14,007 nucleotides of DNA from an uncultured Eubacteriales bacterium (GCA_948823415.1 CAQKRU010000024.1:1-14007), one strand, 5' to 3'; counted from the stretch's first letter, positions 6,001 through 13,460 are shown. Made by a program: numbers and translations. Notes: generated by a model not told the origin, from the letters alone.

Positions 6001-6537
6001 CTAGCAATTATGACGATTTATATCCAGCTCATGTGACTGATTTTCACGATTTTTGCTGCGCTTAGTAAAAGTAAAGCGATTAACCAGCATCGCAACGATA
6101 ATGCCCATGCTGGTGTCGAGCATGCGGTTTACAACGTACATGAAGGCGGTGGAGATATTCCCGTCCGGCCACATGACGACGCTCAAAACAACGATACAAG
6201 AAATGCTAACAGAGGCCGGCTGATTAATCACGTTGCAGATGTAAATCACCATCAGAATCGAAAAAGGCGCAATAAACAAAGTGGTAACCTCTCTAAAAGG
6301 CAGCTTATAAACTGTCAAAATAATCAGATACCCCACAACGCCGCCAACCAAAGTTCCAACCAAGCGCTGCAAGCCCGAACTAAAGGTCTTATTATAAGTC
6401 GGTTGCAGGCAGATGATAGCAGCGATGCTTGCAAACAAAGTGTCGGTCCGATTAAAAATAAGCGCGATCAAAAGGCAAAAAAACACCGAAATGGCAGTTT
6501 TAATGGCCCGCAAACCCAATTTATACCCAGGATTCAT
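6001..6537 (-). CDS. FUSC-family (aromatic acid exporter-like) membrane protein
   Basis: The 178-residue protein is almost entirely hydrophobic. It looks like the small membrane module of the fusaric acid resistance / aromatic acid exporter superfamily. Visible features are the N-terminal GLRAIKTAISVFFCLLIALIF, the loop with CLQPTYNKTFSSGLQRLVGTL followed by GGVVGYLIILTVY, and a late segment RMLDTSMGIIVAMLVNRF. About five or six membrane helices can be drawn, followed by a short basic tail. Those features are typical of the family; the substrate is unknown. The ATG at 6537 is preceded by AGGAGACT. It lies 36 bases after the dCMP deaminase gene and is probably co-transcribed with it. Confidence 0.8.
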   Translation of the reverse strand: MNPGYKLGLRAIKTAISVFFCLLIALIFNRTDTLFASIAAIICLQPTYNKTFSSGLQRLVGTLVGGVVGYLIILTVYKLPFREVTTLFIAPFSILMVIYICNVINQPASVSISCIVVLSVVMWPDGNISTAFMYVVNRMLDTSMGIIVAMLVNRFTFTKRSKNRENQSHELDINRHNC

Positions 6538-6573
6538 AAAAAGTCTCCTATTGCAAAGTTAAAATGAACGTCC

Positions 6574-7062
6574 TCAATACCCCGTTTTTCCGGCCAAAGA
6601 TTCATCATCCGCGACCCAGTCGTTCACGTCAAAGGTCTTAAAATTAGTTTCATCGATACGAACAACAACAAACCGGATGCCAGCGTTGATAATAAGCCGT
6701 TTGCACATAGAGCAAGAGCAAGTATCCTTGACGTATTCGCCAGAAGAAGCCTCCCTACCTACCAAATACAAAGTGGCGCCTATCATGTCGTTTCTGGCAG
6801 CATGGATAATGGCGTTAGCTTCGGCATGGACAGACCTACAAAGCTCATAACGCTCACCACGAGGGATATTTAGAACCTCGCGAGTACAATGACCCACGTC
6901 GGAGCAATTTTTGCGGCCTCTAGGTGCGCCAGTATAGCCCGAAGAGACGATCTGATCGTTCTTAACGATGATAGCGCCAAAATTCCGACGCATGCAAGTT
7001 CCGCGTTCCAGCACGGTTTGAGCGATGTCCAGATAATAATTTTCTTTATTAATTCTATCCAT
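6574..7062 (-). CDS. dCMP deaminase (cytidine/deoxycytidylate deaminase family)
   Basis: The enzyme deaminates dCMP to dUMP, feeding thymidylate synthesis. The 162-residue protein carries the zinc signature of the deaminase superfamily. HAEANAI supplies His79 and the catalytic Glu81, and CSMC supplies Cys117 and Cys120. The dCMP-specific region RNFGAIIVKNDQIVSSGYTGAPRG is also clear. The frame stays open to 7131 (TTG), but the ATG at 7062 gives the expected start (MDRINKENYYL) and sits after a G-rich stretch. In Bacillus the homologue is called ComEB, but no competence role is implied here. It is the first gene of a unit with the FUSC protein. Confidence 0.92.
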   Translation of the reverse strand: MDRINKENYYLDIAQTVLERGTCMRRNFGAIIVKNDQIVSSGYTGAPRGRKNCSDVGHCTREVLNIPRGERYELCRSVHAEANAIIHAARNDMIGATLYLVGREASSGEYVKDTCSCSMCKRLIINAGIRFVVVRIDETNFKTFDVNDWVADDESLAGKTGY

Positions 7063-7089
7063 AAAAAGACGAGCCCCCCAGATAAAATC

Positions 7090-7118
7090 ATTATAAAATA
7101 TTTTTCTACAAGAAGCAA
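7090..7118 (-). promoter_or_regulatory. Sigma-A-type promoter of the dCMP deaminase unit
   Basis: On the minus strand TTGCTT (plus coordinates 7113-7118), a 17-base spacer and TATAAT (7090-7095), 27 bases upstream of the ATG at 7062. Confidence 0.7.
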
Positions 7119-7122
7119 TCTT

Positions 7123-7149
7123 TTGGCACAATTTAAATTATGCTATAAT
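7123..7149 (+). promoter_or_regulatory. Extended -10 promoter of rsmA
   Basis: TTGGCA at 7123-7128 and TATAAT at 7144-7149 are spaced 15 bases apart, shorter than ideal. A TGC directly before the -10 box makes an extended -10 that can compensate. It lies about 50 bases before the rsmA start, back to back with the dCMP deaminase promoter. Confidence 0.65.
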
Positions 7150-7201
7150 AGGAAAAAGAGTTTATCGAAAAGAGCTAATAGAGGCGGCGGGAGAAGACAA
7201 A

Positions 7202-8074
7202 ATGGGCAAGTTATCGGACATAGGCACAATAAAGCAGATTTTGGCAAGGCATGGGTTTAGCTTTTCGAAGGCGCTGGGGCAAAATTTTTTGATAAATCCA
7301 ACCGTCAGCCCCAAAATGGCGGAATTATGCGGCGCCGGGCAAGAAAACACCGGAGTGCTAGAAATAGGCCCCGGAATAGGCGTACTCACCTGCGAGCTGG
7401 CCAAAAGGGCGCCAAAAGTGGTTGCGGTGGAGCTCGATAAGCGGCTGATCCCCATTTTAAGCGAGAATCTTGCAGACTTTAATAATGTAAAAATCATCAA
7501 CGACGACATAATGAAGGTGGACTTAAAAAAGCTGCTAAAGGCCGAATTTTCGGGCATGAACGTGGTTGTGTGCGCAAATTTGCCGTATTACATTACGTCG
7601 CCAGTTTTAATGCGGCTGCTCGAGGAAAGGCTAGGCCTAGACGCGATAACCGTAATGGTTCAAAAAGAAGTCGCACAAAGGCTCTGTGCCGGGGCAGGGA
7701 GCAGGAAAACCGGCAGCATAAGCCTCGCAGTGAACTATTACGCAGAGCCAGAGCTCTTGTTTGGCGTAAAAAAAGGAAGCTTCATGCCAGAGCCAAAGGT
7801 AGATTCGGCGGTGGTCAAATTGAATGTCCGAAAAAGCCCGCCATGCAAGGTCTTAAGCGAGGAGCTATTTTTTAAAGTGATAAAAATGGCGTTCTTGCAA
7901 AGGCGAAAAACGGTAATAAACGCGCTGAGCGGCGGGAACGCTATATCCGTGCCCAAACCTGAGCTTATGGAAATTTTTGAGCGGATAGGGATTTTGCCAA
8001 CCAAACGGGCCGAAAATTTGTCCATAAAACAGTTCGCAGATCTCTCAAACGAGCTGCATCTTCGCGGTTATTGA
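7202..8074 (+). CDS. rsmA: 16S rRNA (adenine1518/1519-N6) dimethyltransferase
   Basis: RsmA (KsgA) dimethylates two adjacent adenosines in helix 45 of 16S rRNA during small-subunit maturation. The 290-residue protein shows the family landmarks in order: KALGQNFLINP (GQNFL 26-30), the SAM-binding motif VLEIGPGIGVLT (about 52-63), VAVELDKRL (74-82), and the catalytic ANLPYYITSP (NLPYY 126-130). MVQKEVAQRL and the C-terminal MAFLQRRKTVINAL follow. The length is normal. The ATG at 7202 follows GGCGGGAG. The gene has its own promoter and appears monocistronic, since a new promoter begins at its stop codon. Confidence 0.96.
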   Translation: MGKLSDIGTIKQILARHGFSFSKALGQNFLINPTVSPKMAELCGAGQENTGVLEIGPGIGVLTCELAKRAPKVVAVELDKRLIPILSENLADFNNVKIINDDIMKVDLKKLLKAEFSGMNVVVCANLPYYITSPVLMRLLEERLGLDAITVMVQKEVAQRLCAGAGSRKTGSISLAVNYYAEPELLFGVKKGSFMPEPKVDSAVVKLNVRKSPPCKVLSEELFFKVIKMAFLQRRKTVINALSGGNAISVPKPELMEIFERIGILPTKRAENLSIKQFADLSNELHLRGY

Positions 8075-8121
8075 CAAAGGTTGGCGCCGGGCTTTAAAAT
8101 GTTCGAGTTTTGTGGTATACT
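8071..8121 (+). promoter_or_regulatory. Promoter region of the aldolase-HAD gene pair
   Basis: Two overlapping options are visible. One is TTGACA (8071-8076), an 18-base spacer and TAAAAT (8095-8100); its -35 box overlaps the rsmA stop codon. The other is an extended -10, TGGTATACT (8113-8121), with a weak -35 TTTAAA at 8093. The second has the same TGTGGTATA core as the rpmG promoter. Confidence 0.6.
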
Positions 8122-8130
8122 TAATGTGCA

Positions 8131-8157
8131 AAAATCAATTTTGGAGATTTTGATTTT
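8131..8157 (+). promoter_or_regulatory. AT-rich leader hairpin before the aldolase gene
   Basis: AAAATCAA (8131-8138) pairs perfectly with TTGATTTT (8150-8157) over an 11-base loop containing TTGGAG. It would lie at the very 5' end of a message started from TATACT at 8116-8121, and it has no following T-run. The role is unknown. Confidence 0.35.
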
Positions 8158-8196
8158 ACTTGAAATGCTAAGGATGTCGACGTGGAGGGAGTCATT

Positions 8197-8991
8197 GTGA
8201 ACAAACTGGAAACTAGGATGCTGGAGCTTTTAAAAAGCCTGCAGGCCGAGAACAACGTTTTGGCGGTAAAGGCAGAGTTTGAGGCAGAAGGATCGCGCAA
8301 GGACGAGCTGATCCGGTTGTGCGAGCTTGTTTTTCGCGCAGATATGAAGCTGTTTATAAAGATTGGAGGCTGCGAGGCTGTACGGGACCTGGATCAGTGC
8401 AGGCTTTTGGGCGCGAGCGGAATCATGGCGCCGATGATTGAGAGCCCTTTTGCGATGAGAAAATTTGTGGGCGCAGCCAAAAAGGTCTATGGTGCGGAAA
8501 TCTCGGACGTTGAATGGATTATAAATGCCGAAACGAAAACTTGTAAGCAGAATTTTGACGAGATACTTGAGCAAGGATCAGGCTTTTTGAACACTATCTC
8601 GATTGGGAGAGTGGATCTGTCAGCCTCCATGGGCCTCACACGGGACGCCATAAACGGAGAGGAAGTTTTTGAGACCTCGCAATATTTTGCAAAAAAAGCT
8701 AAGGCAGCCGGCGTCGTGGTGGGATTTGGCGGAGGCATATCGTTTGACGCGATTGACTTCATCAGGGGCATGAAGGGGCTTGCGGATAAATTTGAAACCA
8801 GAAAAATCGTGTTCAAGTACGATGATGACGCAGACCGGCTGAAATCAGGAATTTTGAAGGCAATGGAGTTTGAGGTTTTGTATTTGCAGAATAAATGCGA
8901 GTTTTACGACAGGATGGCGAACGAAGACCGCGCCAGAATGCAGCTTTTGGTGCAGCGATTTGAGACCGCGAAGGCAGAGTTGGGGAAATGA
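8197..8991 (+). CDS. HpcH/HpaI aldolase / citrate lyase family protein
   Basis: The 264-residue protein has the TIM-barrel pattern of the phosphoenolpyruvate/pyruvate-domain aldolases. Visible landmarks are FIKIGGCEAVRDLD, LGASGIMAPMIESPFA with the likely metal ligand Glu82, and ISIGRVDLSASMG with Asp140, the second expected metal ligand. A Gly-rich VVVGFGGGIS follows. The final 40 or so residues look helical. The frame begins at GTG 8182, but this precedes the ribosome binding site GGAGGGA (8184-8190), so I choose GTG 8197. The substrate is unknown; related enzymes cleave or form 2-keto acids using pyruvate. It runs directly into the HAD gene, suggesting linked function. Confidence 0.8.
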   Translation: MNKLETRMLELLKSLQAENNVLAVKAEFEAEGSRKDELIRLCELVFRADMKLFIKIGGCEAVRDLDQCRLLGASGIMAPMIESPFAMRKFVGAAKKVYGAEISDVEWIINAETKTCKQNFDEILEQGSGFLNTISIGRVDLSASMGLTRDAINGEEVFETSQYFAKKAKAAGVVVGFGGGISFDAIDFIRGMKGLADKFETRKIVFKYDDDADRLKSGILKAMEFEVLYLQNKCEFYDRMANEDRARMQLLVQRFETAKAELGK

Positions 8992-8993
8992 TT

Positions 8994-9647
8994 ATGAAGA
9001 AGCTTGTTATTTTTGATTTGGACGGCACTTTGATCGACACCATAGTCGATGCGGGCCGGTGTTTCAACAAGGTGTTGGAGCATTTTGGCCTTAAAACCCA
9101 CTCGCTCGAGGAATATAAACACATGGTGGGCGGCAATTTGGAGGTTATGTTTTCTAATTTGGTTGGGGATGAGTGCCGGACCGCTGGGATGATCTCAGAG
9201 CTGAAGGAGAAATATCGGGAGGTGTATTTGGCGGACTCGAAGCCGAATACCAAGCCGTTTGACGGAATTTTGGACGTCTTAAAAAAGTTGAATGAAGATG
9301 AAAATATTTCGATTGCGATAAATACGAATAAATCGCAGCTTTTGGCGGAGGAGCTTTGCGCAGAGATGTTTACGGGGATTGATTTTTCCGGCATTTTGGG
9401 GTATATAGAGAGTCGGCCCTCCAAGCCGGACCCTTATGCCGCGAACGAACTGATGCGGATTAACGGTGTTTTGCCGGAGGAAACCGTCTACATCGGCGAC
9501 AGCATAACGGACATAACCACGTCCAAAAACGCGGGTATAGACTGCGTCTTGGTGAATTGGCGAAATGCCGACGTCAGTAGGCTTGTGAAAGAAAATAATA
9601 TCAAGTTTGTCGCCAATAAGCCGGCGGATATATTTAAGTTTTTGTAA
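8994..9647 (+). CDS. HAD-superfamily hydrolase, phosphoglycolate phosphatase-like
   Basis: The 217-residue protein has all four HAD motifs. Motif I is FDLDGT with the nucleophile Asp8 and acid/base Asp10, motif II is NTN (Thr111), motif III is SKPDP with Lys144, and motif IV is GDSITD with Asp169 and Asp173. An alpha-helical cap lies between motifs I and II, as in phosphoglycolate phosphatase and beta-phosphoglucomutase-like enzymes. Two starts are possible. ATG 8988 overlaps the upstream TGA (ATGA) but has only 2 bases to the GGGG. ATG 8994 has 8 bases and is preferred. Translational coupling to the aldolase gene is likely in either case. Substrate unknown. Confidence 0.88.
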   Translation: MKKLVIFDLDGTLIDTIVDAGRCFNKVLEHFGLKTHSLEEYKHMVGGNLEVMFSNLVGDECRTAGMISELKEKYREVYLADSKPNTKPFDGILDVLKKLNEDENISIAINTNKSQLLAEELCAEMFTGIDFSGILGYIESRPSKPDPYAANELMRINGVLPEETVYIGDSITDITTSKNAGIDCVLVNWRNADVSRLVKENNIKFVANKPADIFKFL

Positions 9648-9672
9648 TTATATATAGAACGCAAGTTTTAGT

Positions 9673-9716
9673 GCGTGTTACACAGCAAAATTCAAGCTGT
9701 GTGATGCGCTCTTTTT
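9673..9716 (+). terminator. Rho-independent terminator after the HAD gene
   Basis: A 14-base stem pairs 9673-9686 (ending ACACAGC) with 9696-9709 (starting GCTGTGT), with three G-T wobbles. The loop is 9 bases and TCTTTTT follows. It starts 26 bases after the HAD stop codon. Confidence 0.9.
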
Positions 9717-9923
9717 ATTTTATGAATTTTAAATTTTACATATTATTACATGATTATAAATTTAATTTTTGTTAAAAATATAATTAAATTCCGATTTACT
9801 AAAACGAATTTTAATATATTAAGAATAATTTAGGGGGTGAATACAGAAAATAATTTTTGAAAATGCATAAGCGATAAAAGTATAAGTTTTAAAAGGATAA
9901 AATTAGTTTATAAAGGAGAATTA
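9717..9923 (+). other. AT-rich upstream region of the surface-protein gene
   Basis: This spacer is very AT-rich and sharply different from the GC-richer gene that follows. A weak promoter-like pair is TTTACT (9795-9800) with TATTAA (9817-9822). An isolated AGGGGG at 9832-9837 is followed only by a seven-codon frame. The ribosome binding site AAAGGAG (9912-9918) serves the gene at 9924. Nothing else is evident. Confidence 0.4.
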
Positions 9924-11531
9924 ATGATGAGTTTAATTAAATTAAAAACAATAAAAAGGATATTTATAGGGCTTTTGCCATTAGCTATTTCGCTTGGAAT
10001 GGTATTCCCGGGGCACGTGGCGCAGTCTGTGGCTCCAACAACGGTGAGCGTCTTGCCAGCAGCGGCAGACGGAGCACTAACTCAGATTACAGATGGCCAA
10101 AGCAGGGACTATGCAGCATCTAAGGGGTACAAAGACAGCACGGGCGCTGCTGGTGCCGGCAGAGGAAAGATCTCTTACTCCACAAAGGGCGGAACCGGGG
10201 TTTTGACGCTGGATCACATGAACGTAACCACTGATAATGGCTTAATGACGGCGACAGGTGGCGATGGATATTTAGAAGTCGTCTTGGTTGGACCAAACTT
10301 GATAACTTCGAACAAGAGCACAATTGCCCTGACGAGCAATAATGTGAGGTTTAGCGGCACGGGCACGCTGACGATCAGCCAGAATACGGCCGGCAGCGCG
10401 ATTTCTACAACAACCGCAGGCAATATAGACTTTGCTACGACCGCCGACATAGCGCTGAAGCAAGCCGCAGGGTCCGCCGCAGTGAGTTCCGCAGCGGACA
10501 TAACCTTAACGAGCGGCAACGTGACGGTGGGCCAGACGGGTGCAGCCGACGCAGTAACAGCCGCGGGCAATGTTGCGATTAACGGCGGGAACCTGGACAT
10601 AAACCAGGGCACAACGAACGCAGCGATGAAGGTCACGGGGACTTTTAACATGACAAACGGCGCAGTGATGACCAAGAACGCAGGTGCAACAGGCAACGGT
10701 ATAGATACGACGGGGATTATGACTATATCTGGCGGAATGATAGATTCGTCCATCACAAATGCGAATTCGACTGGAATCCCGATTTATAGCGCAGAGGACA
10801 TCACAATAAGCGGAGCAAACGTGAAGGCGATGGGCTCGGCTGGACATTCACCGTATGGAATCTCAGCTGCGACGGGAAAAAACATCATTATAAACAAGGG
10901 CAGCGCGATAGAGGCGTTGGGCAACACAAACGCGATAAATCCGGCCCACCTGACGCTGGACGACACAGCAGCATGGACGGCGATGGCCGGGCAGACGGCC
11001 TCCACGGCGACAAAGCTGACAGAAACAAAGGGCAGCGACTTAGTCAAAGCGATGGCGGCCAACGGGCACGACTATGTACGGCTGTACAACGAGGTCACGC
11101 TTGAGCCGAAGTCTTCTACGTTCGACAAATACACAGCCTCCAAGGATCACACAGAAATTACGGTGGCGGTAAATCCCAATGGCACCGCGCTTTCGGAGAT
11201 TCGATTGGGCAACAGGCCGCTACAAGTGGGACGAGATTACGTCTTAAACTACAACGGCACCGATCCGGTCTCGGTAACGTTCCAGGTGCGGGAATATCTA
11301 GAGACTTTGCCGGTGGACAGGCACATCCTGACGTTCAACTTCAACAACGGCGCAACGGCGGACTTCGTGCTAAACGTGGTGGACACAAAACCAGTTGAGC
11401 AGCCGGTAAATAACAAAGACAACCTCCCCAAAACGGGCGACGAAACGTCGATTTTGCCACAGATTTTGCTGCTGACAGCGGGCGTGTTCACGATAATCAT
11501 CGCAACAAAAAAGAGAGTCTTGAGCAAATAG
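9924..11531 (+). CDS. LPKTG-anchored secreted surface protein with beta-helix-like repeats and CBM_X2-type module
   Basis: The 535-residue protein is a likely wall-anchored surface protein. Residues 1 to about 37 form a signal peptide (basic LIKLKTIKRIF, then a hydrophobic core). Residues of about 100-350 are rich in Gly, Thr, Ser, Ala and Asn, with repeating turns such as GTGTLTIS, DITLTSGNVTV, NVAINGGNLDI and IMTISGGMID. They suggest a right-handed beta-helix like the Cthe_2159-type carbohydrate-binding family. Residues 391-487 match the CBM_X2 pattern (STFDKYTASKDHTEITVAV, VGRDYVLNYNG, VREYLETLP, LTFNFNNGA, VVDTKP). The sortase signal is LPKTG at 501-505, with a hydrophobic span and basic tail. 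A second ATG at 9927 is equally usable. Polysaccharide binding is inferred. Confidence 0.85.
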   Translation: MMSLIKLKTIKRIFIGLLPLAISLGMVFPGHVAQSVAPTTVSVLPAAADGALTQITDGQSRDYAASKGYKDSTGAAGAGRGKISYSTKGGTGVLTLDHMNVTTDNGLMTATGGDGYLEVVLVGPNLITSNKSTIALTSNNVRFSGTGTLTISQNTAGSAISTTTAGNIDFATTADIALKQAAGSAAVSSAADITLTSGNVTVGQTGAADAVTAAGNVAINGGNLDINQGTTNAAMKVTGTFNMTNGAVMTKNAGATGNGIDTTGIMTISGGMIDSSITNANSTGIPIYSAEDITISGANVKAMGSAGHSPYGISAATGKNIIINKGSAIEALGNTNAINPAHLTLDDTAAWTAMAGQTASTATKLTETKGSDLVKAMAANGHDYVRLYNEVTLEPKSSTFDKYTASKDHTEITVAVNPNGTALSEIRLGNRPLQVGRDYVLNYNGTDPVSVTFQVREYLETLPVDRHILTFNFNNGATADFVLNVVDTKPVEQPVNNKDNLPKTGDETSILPQILLLTAGVFTIIIATKKRVLSK

Positions 11532-11559
11532 CAAAGCCGAAAAAGTAGGGTTAAAGTAG

Positions 11560-11635
11560 GCGTCATACGGTAACGAGTGAGTACAGGAGAGCCGCAAAGA
11601 GCCCCTGTACTCGTTGTTATGCGGTGTTGCCTCAT
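11560..11635 (+). repeat. Imperfect inverted repeat between surface protein and sortase genes
   Basis: GAGTACAGG (11579-11587) pairs perfectly with CCTGTACTC (11604-11612) over a 16-base loop. The flanks (CATACGGTAACGAG and CGTTGTTATGCGG) can extend the pairing with bulges. No T-run follows, so it is not a standard terminator. It could trim or attenuate read-through from the surface protein gene into the sortase gene. The role is unknown. Confidence 0.5.
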
Positions 11636-11659
11636 CAAAACTTAAGGATCTGATGTCCC

Positions 11660-12490
11660 GTGAAGAAAATGAAAGAGCTGGATGAAAAAAATTTTTTAAA
11701 GATGGCGCTGATAATGGCGGGAGTCGTCATGATTTTTTGCGCAGTGAACGCGATATTTTCGTCTTACGGCAACGCGCCCAAAGTTCCGCACAGAGAAGAG
11801 GCCGTTTTGGACGCAGCTCAACCGGACAAAAACATAAGTAAAGAAGCGGAAAATTCGAATAATCAGCCAATTTCGGCGGCAGAGTCCATTGTGAGCGAGC
11901 AGAGATACCCACTGATGCTGCCAAATATGAGGCCGGTGTACGAGAAAAACAGCGACGTAGTGGGCTGGATAAAGATAGAGGGCACGTGCATAGACTACCC
12001 GGTGATGTACACCGCGGACGACGGGGAATTTTATCTGTACAGAAATTTTTACAAAAACAAGGACATAAACGGCAGCATCTTCATCGACGCGCACTGCAGC
12101 TTGAATCCGCGGGACACGAACTTGATTTTTCACGGCCACAACATGAACAACGGCTCGATGTTTGGCGCGCTCATGAAGTATAAATCGCGTGAATTCTACG
12201 ATTCGCACCGCTACGTCTTGTTTGACACGTTGTATGAAAGCCAGGTTTACGAGGTGCTCGCGGTGTTCATCTCGAAGGTGTACAACATGAGCGACAACGT
12301 GTTCAAGTATTATCGGTTTTACGACGCCCAGAACGAAGAGGATTTCGCCTATTTTTATGAGAACATAAAGCGCCTCTCGCTGTACGAAATAGACCTTGAA
12401 GCCGAGTTTGGCGATGAATTCATTACACTGTCCACATGCGAAAATTCCGTAAAAAACGGCCGATTCGTGGTGGTTGCAAAAAGAATATAA
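11660..12490 (+). CDS. srtB: Class B sortase
   Basis: Sortases cleave a sorting signal and attach surface proteins to peptidoglycan outside the membrane. The 276-residue protein has a transmembrane anchor at about 14-33, a polar linker, and a catalytic domain from about 83. The class B pattern is clear: VVGWIKIEGTCIDYPVMYT, FHGHNMNNGSMFGALMKY with the catalytic His160, LSTCE with the nucleophile Cys260, and GRFVVVAKR with Arg268. The GTG at 11660 follows AAGGA by 11 bases; ATG 11669 is an alternative. It lies 128 bases downstream of the LPKTG protein, its probable substrate. Class B enzymes often prefer other motifs, such as NPQTN in staphylococci, so the pairing deserves checking. Confidence 0.92.
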   Translation: MKKMKELDEKNFLKMALIMAGVVMIFCAVNAIFSSYGNAPKVPHREEAVLDAAQPDKNISKEAENSNNQPISAAESIVSEQRYPLMLPNMRPVYEKNSDVVGWIKIEGTCIDYPVMYTADDGEFYLYRNFYKNKDINGSIFIDAHCSLNPRDTNLIFHGHNMNNGSMFGALMKYKSREFYDSHRYVLFDTLYESQVYEVLAVFISKVYNMSDNVFKYYRFYDAQNEEDFAYFYENIKRLSLYEIDLEAEFGDEFITLSTCENSVKNGRFVVVAKRI

Positions 12491-12512
12491 ATCTTACAGC
12501 TGCGATCGAAAG

Positions 12513-12541
12513 TTTACAAGAATGGGGATTTTTGATATAAT
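12513..12541 (+). promoter_or_regulatory. Sigma-A-type promoter of the uracil-DNA glycosylase gene
   Basis: TTTACA at 12513-12518, a 17-base spacer and a perfect TATAAT at 12536-12541. It lies 96 bases before the ATG at 12638, just after the sortase stop. It shows that the glycosylase gene can be transcribed independently. Confidence 0.8.
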
Positions 12542-12637
12542 TAAAGCAATTTTTGCGGATTATGCGCGAAAATTTGAGTTGATTATTAGTGATAAGAACC
12601 ATGCGAACTTGGCAGAACACGGAAGGAATATTGCGGT

Positions 12638-13210
12638 ATGTATAAATCTTTTGAAGAGCTCGAGCGGGACTGCAGCCATTGCGAGCGGTGTGACCTTTGC
12701 AAAACGCGGCATAACGTGGTTTTTGGAGTAGGCAACAAAAATGCAGAAGTCCTTTTTATTGGGGAGGGCCCCGGAGAAAATGAGGACTTGCAGGGGGAAC
12801 CGTTTGTGGGCAGAGGCGGCAAGCTGCTGGATAAAATGTTGAACGCGGTGGATTTGGACCGGCATAAGAACATCTATATTGCCAATATTGTAAAGTGCAG
12901 ACCGCCGCAGAATCGGGACCCGCAAGAAGCCGAGCAAGAAGCTTGCATAGAATGGCTAATAAATCAGGTGGCACTCATAAAGCCCAAGATAATCGTGTGT
13001 CTGGGCAGGATAGCCGCGATGAAGCTGATTAAACCGGACATAAAGATAACCAAAGAGCACGGAATCTTATTTGAAAAAAACGGGATAACAATAATGGCCA
13101 CGCTACATCCGGCGGCACTGTTGCGAAATCCGGCCAACAAGCCCGGCGCGTTTAAGGATTTTTTAAATTTGAGAGATAAGATTAAAGAAATCTGCGACCA
13201 TACATATTAA
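12638..13210 (+). CDS. Uracil-DNA glycosylase, family 4 (4Fe-4S)
   Basis: The enzyme removes uracil from DNA at the start of base excision repair. The 190-residue protein shows family 4 landmarks. Motif A is FIGEGPGENEDLQGEPFVGR and motif B is LHPAALLRNP. The four likely iron-sulfur ligands are Cys15 and Cys18 (CERCDL), Cys87 (IVKCRPPQNRDP) and Cys103. Cys12 and Cys21 are extra cysteines near the first pair. KLLDKML and IIVCLGRIAA also fit the family. The ATG at 12638 follows GGAAGGA. It has its own promoter and ends 40 bases before a bidirectional terminator. Confidence 0.93.
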   Translation: MYKSFEELERDCSHCERCDLCKTRHNVVFGVGNKNAEVLFIGEGPGENEDLQGEPFVGRGGKLLDKMLNAVDLDRHKNIYIANIVKCRPPQNRDPQEAEQEACIEWLINQVALIKPKIIVCLGRIAAMKLIKPDIKITKEHGILFEKNGITIMATLHPAALLRNPANKPGAFKDFLNLRDKIKEICDHTY

Positions 13211-13250
13211 AACTTAAAACAGAAAAAATTAATGCAAATAAACCCGCAAA

Positions 13251-13300
13251 AATAGTTGCGACCAAGGTATAATCCCCTTTGGCCGCAATTATTGTTTTTT
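13251..13300. terminator. Bidirectional terminator between the glycosylase gene and spoVM
   Basis: AATAGTTGCG (13251-13260) pairs with CGCAATTATT (13284-13293) with one G-T wobble. An inner stem pairs CCAAGG (13262-13267) with CCTTTGG (13276-13282, one bulged T). TTTTTT follows at 13295-13300, and on the minus strand the stem runs into CTATTTTTG. It serves both converging transcripts. Confidence 0.85.
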
Positions 13301-13349
13301 GCCTATTTTAAATGGAAGCTTGAGAACAGATGGCTTTTTGTGCGTGACT

Positions 13350-13433
13350 TTAATTTTCGGCTTTTTTGATTTTGAAAATTTTGCGCAAGAAAAAACCAAG
13401 CACTTTCGGACTTTTAACAACAACAACCTTCAT
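13350..13433 (-). CDS. spoVM: Stage V sporulation protein SpoVM (27 residues)
   Basis: SpoVM is an amphipathic micro-protein that senses the curvature of the forespore outer membrane and anchors the SpoIVA coat basement. This ORF begins MKVVVVKSPKVLGFFLRK and ends in a Lys-rich tail. It shares with B. subtilis SpoVM (26 residues) the start MK, Lys7, Pro9-Lys10, Leu12-Gly13 and Arg17. Pro9 is important for membrane recognition in that protein. The ATG at 13433 follows a perfect GGAGGG (plus coordinates 13443-13448) by 9 bases, and TAA is at 13350-13352. It is the second gene of a micro-operon and ends about 50 bases before the terminator. Short length is the main reason for doubt. Confidence 0.85.
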   Translation of the reverse strand: MKVVVVKSPKVLGFFLRKIFKIKKAEN

Positions 13434-13460
13434 AAAAACGGACCCTCCAATCGTTCAAGG

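Noticed and set aside
10214..10756. 180-codon minus-strand frame inside the surface protein gene
   Set aside because: It is antisense to a protein with signal peptide, CBM-like domain and LPKTG. It is rich in Ala and Val as expected from the reverse of a Ser/Thr/Ala/Gly-repeat coding sequence.
10450..10790. Tandem DNA repeats in the surface protein gene
   Set aside because: The protein shows a recurring turn pattern, but I see no exact repeated DNA units of useful length. Repetition is at the protein-fold level only.
12474..12731. 85-codon plus-strand frame overlapping the sortase end and glycosylase start
   Set aside because: It spans a near-perfect promoter (TTTACA/TATAAT at 12513-12541) and overlaps two well-supported genes. 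It has no good ribosome binding site at its own start.
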